A program made the translations under genes and the position numbers. Shown here piece after piece: positions 1 through 9,029 of a stretch of 35,364 nucleotides of DNA (position 1 is its first letter; each line of letters opens with the position of its first letter). The stretch comes from UBA6115 sp964629345 (lineage in GTDB: Bacteria > Bacillota > Clostridia > Christensenellales > Aristaeellaceae). The notes below the pieces were generated by a model. The model had not been told where the DNA came from, searched no databases, and saw nothing but the letters and a program-made list of their open reading frames with translations. The stretch spans positions 1 through 35,364 of the forward strand of contig CAZVSG010000010.1 of the NCBI GenBank assembly GCA_964629345.1, in the 5' to 3' direction.

Positions 1-50
1 GTGCCGATGTTCACATGCGGCTTGGTGCGCTCAAACTTCTGTTTTGCCAT
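1..50 (-). CDS. tuf: Elongation factor Tu, N-terminal fragment cut by the window edge
   Basis: The minus strand from base 50 reads ATG followed by codons for MAKQKFERTKPHVNIG, the characteristic N-terminus of bacterial EF-Tu, the GTPase that delivers aminoacyl-tRNA to the ribosome. Only about 16 codons are present; the rest lies beyond the left edge. An AAGGAGG ribosome binding site sits 7 bases upstream of the ATG. The gene follows fusA by 46 bases without a visible terminator, which is the usual rpsL-rpsG-fusA-tuf order, so it is probably cotranscribed. Confidence 0.93.
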   Translation of the reverse strand, partial: MAKQKFERTKPHVNIG

Positions 51-96
51 TGAATTGCCTCCTTGGTTGCTGTGTTTGTATTTTTCCTGTGACTGG

Positions 97-2166
<2,070 letters not shown>

Positions 2167-2205
2167 GAAAATGTTTACTCCTTCGTGTGAAAAACCGGAT
2201 GCAGC

Positions 2206-2676
2206 TTACCAGCGGTAATGTGCAAACGCCTTGTTCGCTTCGGCCATGCGGTGCATTTCTTCCTTGCGCTTGACCGCGTTGCCGCCATTGTTGGCGGCTT
2301 CCATCAGTTCTGCCGCCAGGCGTTCAGCCATGGTCCGCTCACCGCGCTTCCGGCTGAACTCAACCAGCCAGCGCAATGCGAGGGTCTGACGCCGCTCCGG
2401 GCGGATCTCGATGGGGACCTGGTAGGTAGCGCCGCCGACACGGCGTGCTTTGACTTCCAGCTGCGGGATGATGTTGTTGAGCGCTTCCTGGAAGACGTCG
2501 CCAGGCTCCTTGCCGGTCTTCTCCTTGATCATGCTGAAAGCGGTATAGCAGACGTTCTGCGCGACCCCGCGCTTGCCGTCCAGCATGATCTGGTTGATCA
2601 GCTTGGTGACTGTCACCGTTCCGTAAATCGGATCCGGAAGCACCTCACGCTTGGGGATAAATCCGCGACGAGGCAT
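2206..2676 (-). CDS. rpsG: 30S ribosomal protein S7
   Basis: S7 is the primary 16S rRNA-binding protein that organises the 30S head near the decoding and exit sites. The start is placed at 2676 (MPRRGFIPKREV), where an AGGAGGG site sits 4 bases upstream. This gives 156 residues, the normal S7 length. The open frame runs further upstream to 2739, but that stretch is non-homologous and falls in the rpsL-rpsG spacer. Family motifs seen include the basic N-terminus, the LINQIMLDGKRG segment, GGATYQVPIEI and the C-terminal ending KAFAHYRW. In E. coli S7 represses its own operon by binding the rpsL-rpsG spacer. The long structured spacer here may serve the same purpose. Confidence 0.97.
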   Translation of the reverse strand: MPRRGFIPKREVLPDPIYGTVTVTKLINQIMLDGKRGVAQNVCYTAFSMIKEKTGKEPGDVFQEALNNIIPQLEVKARRVGGATYQVPIEIRPERRQTLALRWLVEFSRKRGERTMAERLAAELMEAANNGGNAVKRKEEMHRMAEANKAFAHYRW

Positions 2677-2726
2677 AATTCCCTCCTGTTGATTGTTGCT
2701 TATGTACGCCGGATAACATCGGCACA

Positions 2727-2760
2727 GCGCCTGATGCACCCCGGCATGTGGATCAGGCGC
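2727..2760 (-). promoter_or_regulatory. Strong hairpin in the rpsL-rpsG spacer, candidate S7 regulatory leader
   Basis: Bases 2727-2735 and 2752-2760 form a perfect 9-bp inverted repeat (GCGCCTGAT/ATCAGGCGC) with a 16-base loop that itself contains pairing CAC/GTG blocks. It lies in the 164-base gap between rpsL and rpsG, 51 bases before the S7 start codon, and has no T-tract, so it is not a normal terminator. In E. coli the equivalent spacer is the S7 translational operator. Assigning that role here is inference. Confidence 0.5.
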
Positions 2761-2840
2761 GCCTGCTCAGCCGTTTCCCGCCCGTTGGTCTTTTCGGGCC
2801 TGGACTGATGCACGGCGCAGATGATCCGGTGCTGAGATGC

Positions 2841-3215
2841 TTACTTCTTCGGGCGTTTGGCGCCGTAGAGCGAGCGGCCCTGGTTGCGCTTGGCCACACC
2901 GGCGGTATCCAGCGTCCCGCGGATGATGTGATACCTGACGCCGGGAAGGTCGCGGACGCGGCCGCCCCGGATCAGCACCACGCTGTGCTCCTGCAGGTTA
3001 TGGCCGATGCCGGGAATGTAGCAAGTGCCTTCTGTCTGGGTGGTCAGGCGGATCCTTGCGATCTTGCGCAGAGCGGAATTGGGCTTCTTGGGCGTTGTCG
3101 TCTTCACGGACAGGCAAACGCCGCGCTTCTGCGGGCATCCCTGCAGAATGGGTGCGTCGGACTTCTCAATGACCTTTTTGCGTCCTTTACGGATCAATTG
3201 ATTGATCGTAGGCAA
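2841..3215 (-). CDS. rpsL: 30S ribosomal protein S12
   Basis: S12 sits at the decoding centre and controls accuracy. The 124-residue length and the sequence match the family throughout: MPTINQLIRKGR start, TTTPKKPNSALRK at 39-51, GHNLQEHSVVLIRGGR at 71-86 and PGVRYHIIRG at 91-100. AGGAGG precedes the ATG by about 6 bases. Lys43 is conserved, but residue 88, normally Lys in RVKDLPGV, is Arg here (codon CGC, read on the minus strand at 2954-2952). Lys88 to Arg (Lys87 in E. coli numbering) is a classical streptomycin-resistance change. Asp89, the residue that RimO methylthiolates in many bacteria, is intact. The gene is second in the str operon. Confidence 0.97.
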   Translation of the reverse strand: MPTINQLIRKGRKKVIEKSDAPILQGCPQKRGVCLSVKTTTPKKPNSALRKIARIRLTTQTEGTCYIPGIGHNLQEHSVVLIRGGRVRDLPGVRYHIIRGTLDTAGVAKRNQGRSLYGAKRPKK

Positions 3216-3304
3216 TGGGGCACCTCCTGATAATTGATCGGAGCCTGACGGGCAGGTCTCCTCCTATAACACTCCCTCAACCCCAGGGAATATATAGTCT
3301 TTCT

Positions 3305-3559
3305 TCACGTCACGTCCTTCAGTTCAGCGGCGGCGGCTGCCTTTGCTTGGATCCGGCAGGCTTTGCCAAGCGCTTCCATGCTTGAAACCGTTTCAACGGG
3401 GATCCCCCGAAGAACGGCTTCGGCCCTTACCTGCTCAGTCATTTCCTGCTGAGCATCCCGGGTGACGTAGACCAGTTTTACCCTGCCTGAGCGGATGGCT
3501 TTCAGCGTCTGTTTCAAGCCAACCACGCGGCGGCGCGGATCGGCAAGTTCCATGCACAT
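3305..3559 (-). CDS. L7Ae/L30e-family K-turn RNA-binding protein (YbxF/RplGB type)
   Basis: The start is taken at 3559, because GGAGG lies 5 bases upstream and the operon promoter lies further upstream inside the longer open frame, so that frame cannot start there. The resulting 84-residue protein fits the small bacterial L7Ae family. It shows the VVGLKQTLKAIRSGRVKLVYVTRDA core of the L7Ae fold and ends with an Ala-rich helix. Its position directly upstream of rpsL is that of B. subtilis ybxF, a protein that binds kink-turn RNA. Its role on the ribosome or in RNA regulation is not established from sequence. It is the promoter-proximal gene of the str operon. Confidence 0.88.
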   Translation of the reverse strand: MCMELADPRRRVVGLKQTLKAIRSGRVKLVYVTRDAQQEMTEQVRAEAVLRGIPVETVSSMEALGKACRIQAKAAAAAELKDVT

Positions 3560-3606
3560 CTCTTCCTCCACAGGCAATCGGTCGCCATAAATGAGGCAAC
3601 TTTGTA

Positions 3607-3636
3607 ATAATACAGCCTGAACATCAGTTTTGTCAA
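3607..3636 (-). promoter_or_regulatory. Sigma-A-type promoter of the str operon
   Basis: On the minus strand, TTGACA (3636-3631) is followed by an 18-base spacer and TATTAT (3612-3607). Transcription would start near 3600 and give a 5' leader of about 40 bases before the L7Ae-type gene at 3559. The perfect -35 box fits a highly expressed translation operon. Confidence 0.8.
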
Positions 3637-3719
3637 TGGATACGGCAAGGAACTTCACTTCATCCTCAGCCGGATGCCCGGAACAGACCGGGTGCATTCC
3701 ATTGTACCCGCCCGCATGG

Positions 3720-3725
3720 TATGAT
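3720..3725 (+). promoter_or_regulatory. Probable -10 element of the chorismate mutase promoter
   Basis: TATGAT lies 22 bases upstream of the start codon at 3748. At the normal distance the -35 position carries only a poor match (TTCCAT). The element faces away from the str promoter, so 3560-3747 holds two divergent promoters. Confidence 0.4.
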
Positions 3726-3747
3726 AGCCATATCAAGGAGGATGCTT

Positions 3748-4014
3748 ATGGATCTGTCCCAGGCCCGGAGCGAAATCGACGGAATCGACAGGGAACTGGC
3801 TTCCCTGTTTATCAGACGGCTTGAGATCGTCAGGGAGGTCGCCGCATACAAAGCATCAATCGGTATGAACATCCATCAGCCGCAGCGGGAAAAGGAAGTC
3901 ATCAGCCGGCTTCTTGACCAGACGGATGAGCGATTTCACGCTGATCTGACCGCGCTGTATGACAGGATATTTGACATCAGCCGCGCCCTGCAGGCAAGGT
4001 CAAACGCCAGGTGA
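3748..4014 (+). CDS. Chorismate mutase, AroQ class, stand-alone domain
   Basis: This protein converts chorismate to prephenate, the entry step to phenylalanine and tyrosine. The start at 3748 is chosen because AAGGAGG is 6 bases upstream; the earlier ATG directly abuts that site. The 88-residue, all-helical protein is the size of a single CM_2 domain. Residues Arg7, Arg24, Lys35, Arg47 and Glu48 line up with the E. coli active-site set Arg11, Arg28, Lys39, Arg51 and Glu52. Gln44 replaces Asp48. No prephenate dehydratase or DAHP synthase domain is fused, and no other aromatic gene is nearby. It has its own -10 element and is followed by a separate promoter for the next gene. Confidence 0.9.
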   Translation: MDLSQARSEIDGIDRELASLFIRRLEIVREVAAYKASIGMNIHQPQREKEVISRLLDQTDERFHADLTALYDRIFDISRALQARSNAR

Positions 4015-4038
4015 TGAGAAGCCGTCCTTCCGCATCGT

Positions 4039-4067
4039 TTGACCCGATGCATCAAGGGGCATATAAT
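4039..4067 (+). promoter_or_regulatory. Sigma-A-type promoter of the DUF5711-like/CvpA pair
   Basis: TTGACC (4039-4044), a 17-base spacer and a consensus TATAAT (4062-4067) lie 28 bases upstream of the start codon at 4096. This promoter makes the two downstream membrane-protein genes a separate transcription unit from the chorismate mutase gene. Confidence 0.78.
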
Positions 4068-4095
4068 CCCCGCATGCGATCAGTGGAGGTTGTTG

Positions 4096-5202
4096 ATGAA
4101 TCGCGACAGTGAGCGCGGAAACAGAGCCCGATTTTTTATATTGCTTGCCGCGGTGGCCGTGATCGGCGTCCTGATCCTGTATGTGCTGGGCGCTTTCGGC
4201 GGCGGCCCCAGAAGCGTGTCCGCCAGGAAACTGCGCTGCGTGATCTCCCAGCAGGTAACGCCGTTTGGAGATAAAGTCCTGTATTATGACGGCGCTACGC
4301 TGTTCTGCCTGAACAGCAACGGCACGGAGCAATGGAAGTACGCCCTGGGTCCCGGCGCAAGGTTCACCGCAAGCGACACCGCCGTCACCGCATGGATCGG
4401 CGCGCACCTGCACATCCTGGACAGAAACGGCCGGGCAACCTACAACGACAGGCTTGCCGACCCCATCCAGTTTGCCAAGCCAGGCAGACAATACGTTGCA
4501 GCGGTGCTGGGCGAGGGTTTCAGCCCGACGCTGGTCGTCAAGGATGTCAACGGGATGGCGGTCGACTCCGAAACGCTGGCCTACGCGGACAAAATGATCC
4601 TGGACCTGGATTTTTTCGAGAACGGGAATTACCTGTGGACGACAGCGCTTGACGTATACGGCATCGCGCCGATGACCGTCATGAACATCTACCGGGTCGG
4701 CGCGATGAACACCGGCGAAGTCGATCTGGGGGAGGAAATCACCTATCAGGTGCTTTACTCCAAAGAAAAGCTGCACGTCATCAATACAAGGGACCTGAAC
4801 CTTTATGATTACCGCGGGACGCTGGATCCTTTTTCCAAGCAGCTTGTCTACGGCTGGCAGCTGGTTGACAGCGCGCTGGGGTCCGGAGACGCCCTGATGC
4901 TTTTCGCGCCCGAACTGCAGACCTCCCGGGAGAACCGGATCACGGAACTGCGCGTCCTGACCAGCGGCAAGAAGGACAGCAGATACACCCTGCCGGACAG
5001 CTGTATGGGCGCCTGGCTCAGGGGAAGCAGCATCTATGCCGTATCGGCGGATACCGTTTACCGCGCTGAAATGAACGCGCAGCGTTTTTCCGCGCTGAAG
5101 CTCCCCCTGGACAAACCGGTCACAGGGTATGCCGGCAAGCTGGCAAGCGGCGCTGTGCTTGTCAGTTCCGGCGTTGAGGTATACCTGATCTCCCTGCCGT
5201 GA
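4096..5202 (+). CDS. DUF5711-like membrane-anchored beta-propeller protein
   Basis: The start at 4096 is supported by GGAGG 7 bases upstream, giving 368 residues. An N-terminal basic stretch is followed by one transmembrane helix (about residues 12-34), so most of the protein is probably extracytoplasmic. The rest is rich in short beta-strands with repeated YYDGATLFCLNSNG-like and HILDRNGRA-like turns, as in PQQ-type propellers, and resembles DUF5711 proteins of Clostridia. No catalytic residues are recognisable. The CvpA-family gene follows 16 bases later and is likely cotranscribed and functionally linked. The function is unknown; a scaffold or sensor at the envelope is a guess. Confidence 0.7.
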   Translation: MNRDSERGNRARFFILLAAVAVIGVLILYVLGAFGGGPRSVSARKLRCVISQQVTPFGDKVLYYDGATLFCLNSNGTEQWKYALGPGARFTASDTAVTAWIGAHLHILDRNGRATYNDRLADPIQFAKPGRQYVAAVLGEGFSPTLVVKDVNGMAVDSETLAYADKMILDLDFFENGNYLWTTALDVYGIAPMTVMNIYRVGAMNTGEVDLGEEITYQVLYSKEKLHVINTRDLNLYDYRGTLDPFSKQLVYGWQLVDSALGSGDALMLFAPELQTSRENRITELRVLTSGKKDSRYTLPDSCMGAWLRGSSIYAVSADTVYRAEMNAQRFSALKLPLDKPVTGYAGKLASGAVLVSSGVEVYLISLP

Positions 5203-5218
5203 GAATGGAGGAAAATTG

Positions 5219-5929
5219 ATGAACGTCATCGACGGCATCCTGCTGTTTGTACTGGCGATCAGTGTGATCTACGGTTTTTACCATGGTTTTGTCCAATCGG
5301 TCGCCAGCCTTCTGGGAACCGGGATCTCCATCCTGGCAGGGCTGTTCTTCGGTCCCAAACTGGCGGCGCTTCTGTCCGCGAATCAATCCGTCACAGATGT
5401 GCTTGCCAATTATTCCGACGCGGTCGTAAGAGTCGGTGATTATGAACTGGCGAGTTCCCCGATCACCTCTGTCACAAGCGGCGGGAGCATGCTCGACACC
5501 ATTTTAAGCAGCGTTGCTCTCCCGGCTCCGATCGAGAACATGCTCCGGGACAACATCCTCACAAGGTCCTTCCAGGGAAAAGGCCTTGCCACTGTCAACG
5601 ACTACGTGTCCAGCACGCTGCTGCAGGCCGTCATCGGCATCCTGTGTTTCCTGGCTTGTTTTGCCGCCGCCTACATCCTCTGGGCGCTGATCACGTCCCT
5701 TGTCAGGCACGTATTTGAATTTCCCATTCTCAAACAGCTTGACTGGCTTGCGGGCGGCCTGTTCGGTGTCGCGAGGGGCGCCGTCATCTGCTATCTGCTC
5801 GTGCTCGTGATCCCGCTGATCCAGGTGATCGTTCCGGACAACAGGTTCTCTGATTACCTTCAATCAAGCTCGGTCGCCGAAATGTTCCGGAATGACGGCT
5901 TCTTCATACGCATCATCAAAGGCGGCTGA
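5219..5929 (+). CDS. CvpA-family integral membrane protein
   Basis: The 236-residue protein has membrane segments at about residues 5-22, 26-48, 133-160 and 175-200 and the family pattern of an N-terminal DGILLFVLAISVIYGFYHGF hairpin. It contains a polar extracytoplasmic stretch between the second and third helices. ATG at 5219 (rather than the adjoining TTG at 5216) is preceded by GGAGG at 7 bases. CvpA proteins are linked to colicin V export in E. coli and to envelope integrity elsewhere, but the biochemical role is unclear. It closes the two-gene unit with the DUF5711-like gene and ends 20 bases before a terminator. Confidence 0.82.
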   Translation: MNVIDGILLFVLAISVIYGFYHGFVQSVASLLGTGISILAGLFFGPKLAALLSANQSVTDVLANYSDAVVRVGDYELASSPITSVTSGGSMLDTILSSVALPAPIENMLRDNILTRSFQGKGLATVNDYVSSTLLQAVIGILCFLACFAAAYILWALITSLVRHVFEFPILKQLDWLAGGLFGVARGAVICYLLVLVIPLIQVIVPDNRFSDYLQSSSVAEMFRNDGFFIRIIKGG

Positions 5930-5944
5930 ACCGGGCTGATATGG

Positions 5945-5977
5945 AAAAAGGCCGGCAATACCGCCGGCCCTTTCTTT
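5945..5977. terminator. Bidirectional rho-independent terminator
   Basis: GGCCGGC (5950-5956) and GCCGGCC (5963-5969) form a 7-bp GC stem with a 6-base loop. A-runs lie on the left and T-runs on the right, so it serves the convergent CvpA gene (plus) and the aldo/keto reductase gene (minus). The T-tract is best for the minus-strand transcript. Confidence 0.88.
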
Positions 5978-5983
5978 CAGGTA

Positions 5984-6865
5984 TCAATCATTCCGGGCTT
6001 TGAAGAAAGGGAACGCTTTTACTTTCTGGTAACGCGCACTGAGCTGACCGCGTTCCTGTTCGGTCAAGGGATCGTCCAGGCACTCCTGGATATGTTCCAT
6101 CATGAATGACTGGCACTCCCAGTTGCCCGGCGGGATCAGCGCGCTTGCGCCGAGGCTCAGCGAATACCTCATGGCCGCGATGCGAAGTCCCGTGTCATCC
6201 TGATGAAAGGGTTTGCACCAGGATTTTGGCCAGGGCGATGTGTTCCGCTCTTCCTCATTAAGCCAGGCACGCTCCACGATGGATTTGATCCCCAGCAAAG
6301 CGAGTCCCTGTTCCCCTGCGGTCTTTACTATTCTGCTTCCTATGTCCTGCCCCATGTGCAGCATCCAGTTGATCGGGAACATCACGGAGTCGAACGGATG
6401 CCGCCGCAGGCACTCCAGTGCCGCCTGTTCACTGTGCGCGCTGAATCCGATTTTGCGGATGACTCCCTTTTCCTTCAGCCTGACCATCAGCTCCATCGCG
6501 CCGCCGGGCCCGAAAGCTGTTTCCACGTCGTCCATGGTCGTCATCGCGTGGAGCTGATATACGTCCAGCCAGTCCGTGTGCAGGTTCTTTAATGAACCGG
6601 ACAATTCTTTCGTGGCGTCCTCCGCTTTTCGGTACATCGTCTTGCACGCAAGATAGACGTTTTTTCTGTACGGCCTGAGCGAATGGCCAAGGATGATCTC
6701 CGCGTCGCCATAGCTGGGCGCGACGTCGAAATAATTGACGCCCGCCTGGATGGCCTTTGAGACATACCTGTCCGAGTCCGCCTGGTCCTCATTCATGCTG
6801 ACGATGCCCGCATAAACAACAGGGGACACAAGGTAACCTGTCTTTCCGAATTGGACTTTCTTCAT
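5984..6865 (-). CDS. Aldo/keto reductase
   Basis: This 293-residue protein of the NAD(P)H-dependent aldo/keto reductase superfamily reduces aldehydes or ketones; the substrate cannot be told. The catalytic tetrad is visible: Asp47 and Tyr52 in NYFDVAPSYGDAE, Lys75 in LACKTM and His106 in YQLHA. The TIM-barrel pattern continues with GVIRKIGFSAHS and PINWML. Its ATG overlaps the htpG stop in an ATGA arrangement, so it is translationally coupled to htpG and would share the CIRCE-controlled promoter. A role in clearing reactive carbonyls during heat or oxidative stress is inference. A terminator follows directly. Confidence 0.87.
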   Translation of the reverse strand: MKKVQFGKTGYLVSPVVYAGIVSMNEDQADSDRYVSKAIQAGVNYFDVAPSYGDAEIILGHSLRPYRKNVYLACKTMYRKAEDATKELSGSLKNLHTDWLDVYQLHAMTTMDDVETAFGPGGAMELMVRLKEKGVIRKIGFSAHSEQAALECLRRHPFDSVMFPINWMLHMGQDIGSRIVKTAGEQGLALLGIKSIVERAWLNEEERNTSPWPKSWCKPFHQDDTGLRIAAMRYSLSLGASALIPPGNWECQSFMMEHIQECLDDPLTEQERGQLSARYQKVKAFPFFKARND

Positions 6866-8895
6866 TGATCTCCCGCTTCCGTTCCGCTGTCCGGCCTGGA
6901 CAGCAGGTCGATCAGACGGTTGCTGCGCTTCATGAAAGCGCGCAGCTCATCCCCCTCCAGGGGACGGGAAGACAGACGGGCCAGGTCGAAGATCTGTGAG
7001 ATCAGCAGCGCCTGCCGTTCATCCTCCGGCATGGCGGCAATGGCCTGAACGGTGGGGTTGGCCCTGTTGAGCACCAGCGTATACCGCTCCGGGAACATAT
7101 TCTTCTCGCCGTAGATCCGGCTCATGTCCTTATAACGCCTGAGCTGTTCGTCCTCCGTCAGCATGCCCGGGATCTCCCGGTCGCTGAGCGCTTCAAGCTG
7201 CAGCGTCAGGTCCGGCATCTGAAGCACTTCGCGCGCCCGTTTTTCAAGCGCTTCGCGGTCGATGCCCTTGCCCTCCTCGTTATCCTCCTGCAGGCCCTTG
7301 ACGTCCGCGTCCACACGCATGAAACTCACGTCCGCGCCGCCTGAATACTCCAGGAAGGACATGTAATTCACGTCGATCAGGGAATCCAGCACGGCGACGT
7401 CGATGCCTTTTGCCTCAAAGGGCGCGACGCTGGCCGCCTGGCGCGCCTTGTCCGTGGTGTAATAAACTTTCTTCTCGGCCTTGCCGCCGTTCCGGGACTT
7501 GTACTCGCTGATCGTCAGGTACTCATCCCTTGAGGTCTTCAGCAGCAGGGAATCCTTGACCGCGTCATAGAACTTGCGGTCCTGGATGCAGCCGAACTTG
7601 ATGAAGGGATTGATATCGTCCCAAAACTTCTGGTAGGTTTCCCGTTCAGCGCCAAACAGGCCGTTGAGCCTGTCTGCTACCTTCTTGACGATGTGGGCGG
7701 ACAGCTTGCGGACGTAACCGTCATTCTGCAGGAAGGAACGCGAGACGTTCAGGGGAAGATCCGGGCAGTCGATCACGCCCTTCAGGACCATCAGAAACTC
7801 AGGGATGACTTCCTTGATGTTGTCCGCGACAAACACCTGCCGGTTGAAGAGCTTGATCTCGCCGTCCTGTCCGGCAAAGTCACGCTTGATGCGCGGGAAG
7901 TACAGGATGCCTTTGAGGTTGAAGGGATAGTCCACGTTCAGATGGATCCAGAACAGCGGGTCTTCCCAGGTGCGGAACAGCTTGCGGAACGTCTCCCTGT
8001 ACTCCTCGTCCGTGCAGTCCTTCGGCGCCTTGAGCCAGAGCGGATGGGTCTGGTTGATCAGCACGGGACCGATACTGTCTTCCGTCTCCTCCTCAGGCAG
8101 AAAATCCTCCGCCGCGTCACCGGCGTCCGTCTCTGCGGCGTCCGGATCTTTGCCGTCTTGCGTTTCAGTCTTTCCCGCAGCCTTTTCCTGCTCCTTTTTC
8201 TTCTTTTTTTCTTCCTTCAGTTTCTCATCCCGGCGCTTCTTCGCATCGTCCTTCCGGCGCTTGATGTCCTCAGGATCCTCCAGGTACACGGGAACGGACA
8301 TATACCCGCAGTATTTCTCCAGCACGCTGCGCGTTGTGTCGCCTTCAAGGAAGTTTTTCTCCTCATCGTTCAGCCTCATGGTGATGGTGGTGCCGCGCTG
8401 CGCCATCGTTCCGGTGGACATTTCATAGCTCATGCCGTCTTCGCTGACCCAGCGGACCGGTTCACTGCCCTGCCTGTAGGATAAGGTGTCAATGGTTACC
8501 TTGCCGGAGGCCATGAAAGCGGAATAGAAACCCAGGCCGAAATGGCCGATGATGCCGGAGGAATCTTCCCCGGTATAATTCTTCAGGAACTCCTCCGCGC
8601 TGGAAAAGGCGACCTGGTTGATGTACTTCTCCACTTCGCCCGCCGTCATGCCGATGCCGTTGTCCCAGACACGGATCTCCCCCTTCTTCCGGTCCAGCGT
8701 GACAACGACCTTCAGTTCCTCGCCGCCGCCTTCACCCAGCATTTTCAGCTTGGCGATCGCGTCGACGCCGTTTGAGACGATCTCCCTGAGGAAAATATCT
8801 TTATCGCTGTACAGCCAACGCTTGATGACCGGCATGATGTTCTGCGCCTGTATTGAAATGCTGCCTTTTTGCACCGTATGTTTCTCCCTGGCCAT
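6862..8895 (-). CDS. htpG: Hsp90-family chaperone HtpG with extended charged linker
   Basis: HtpG is the bacterial Hsp90, an ATP-driven dimeric chaperone. The start at 8895 (MAREKHTVQKGS) has GGAGG 9 bases upstream; the longer frame reaches past the promoter -10 and is rejected. The 677-residue product has the GHKL ATPase motifs (Glu38 and Asn42 in LREIVSNGVDA, DNGIGM at 78-83, GHFGLGF at 117-123), then the middle and C-terminal domains. Residues about 206-276 form a Lys/Glu- then Asp/Glu-rich low-complexity linker. This is roughly 50 residues longer than the E. coli HtpG linker and accounts for the extra length over its 624 residues. The SNGVDA variant of the usual SNASDA is also seen. Confidence 0.96.
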   Translation of the reverse strand: MAREKHTVQKGSISIQAQNIMPVIKRWLYSDKDIFLREIVSNGVDAIAKLKMLGEGGGEELKVVVTLDRKKGEIRVWDNGIGMTAGEVEKYINQVAFSSAEEFLKNYTGEDSSGIIGHFGLGFYSAFMASGKVTIDTLSYRQGSEPVRWVSEDGMSYEMSTGTMAQRGTTITMRLNDEEKNFLEGDTTRSVLEKYCGYMSVPVYLEDPEDIKRRKDDAKKRRDEKLKEEKKKKKEQEKAAGKTETQDGKDPDAAETDAGDAAEDFLPEEETEDSIGPVLINQTHPLWLKAPKDCTDEEYRETFRKLFRTWEDPLFWIHLNVDYPFNLKGILYFPRIKRDFAGQDGEIKLFNRQVFVADNIKEVIPEFLMVLKGVIDCPDLPLNVSRSFLQNDGYVRKLSAHIVKKVADRLNGLFGAERETYQKFWDDINPFIKFGCIQDRKFYDAVKDSLLLKTSRDEYLTISEYKSRNGGKAEKKVYYTTDKARQAASVAPFEAKGIDVAVLDSLIDVNYMSFLEYSGGADVSFMRVDADVKGLQEDNEEGKGIDREALEKRAREVLQMPDLTLQLEALSDREIPGMLTEDEQLRRYKDMSRIYGEKNMFPERYTLVLNRANPTVQAIAAMPEDERQALLISQIFDLARLSSRPLEGDELRAFMKRSNRLIDLLSRPDSGTEAGDQ

Positions 8896-8929
8896 GTCCT
8901 GAAACCTCCAAGTGTTCAATGATGGGAGT

Positions 8930-8958
8930 ATTATAGCATTGACGGGGGACAATGGCAA
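8930..8958 (-). promoter_or_regulatory. Sigma-A-type promoter of htpG
   Basis: On the minus strand, TTGCCA (8958-8953), a 17-base spacer and a consensus TATAAT (8935-8930) place the transcription start near 8923, about 28 bases before the start codon at 8895. It lies just downstream of the CIRCE element in the direction of transcription. Confidence 0.82.
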
Positions 8959-8965
8959 GGGAAAT

Positions 8966-8992
8966 TTAGCACTCTCGAATCCAGAGTGCTAA
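8966..8992. promoter_or_regulatory. CIRCE operator for HrcA repressor
   Basis: TTAGCACTC, a 9-base spacer and GAGTGCTAA are an exact match to the CIRCE consensus, the HrcA binding site that represses heat-shock genes in Gram-positive and other bacteria. It lies only 8 bases upstream of the htpG -35 box, rather than over the promoter or in the 5' leader as in most groE and dnaK operons. hrcA is not in this window. Confidence 0.95.
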
Positions 8993-9029
8993 AGCGATGC
9001 AGCTCATCTGATGAACAGTGGATGCGCCG

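Noticed and set aside
3560..3736. Upstream extension of the L7Ae-type protein to 143 residues
   Set aside because: The extension includes the TTGACA/TATTAT promoter and is not like the family; the start at 3559 has a proper ribosome binding site.
4000..5238. Minus-strand open frame of 412 codons opposite the DUF5711-like gene
   Set aside because: Composition is that of a reverse-strand shadow; the plus-strand gene has a promoter, ribosome binding site and membrane anchor.
8161..8220. A AAA AAG slippery heptamer in the htpG linker, possible programmed frameshift
   Set aside because: It arises from a Lys-rich codon run and no stable downstream stem-loop at the right distance was seen; the full-length frame is intact.
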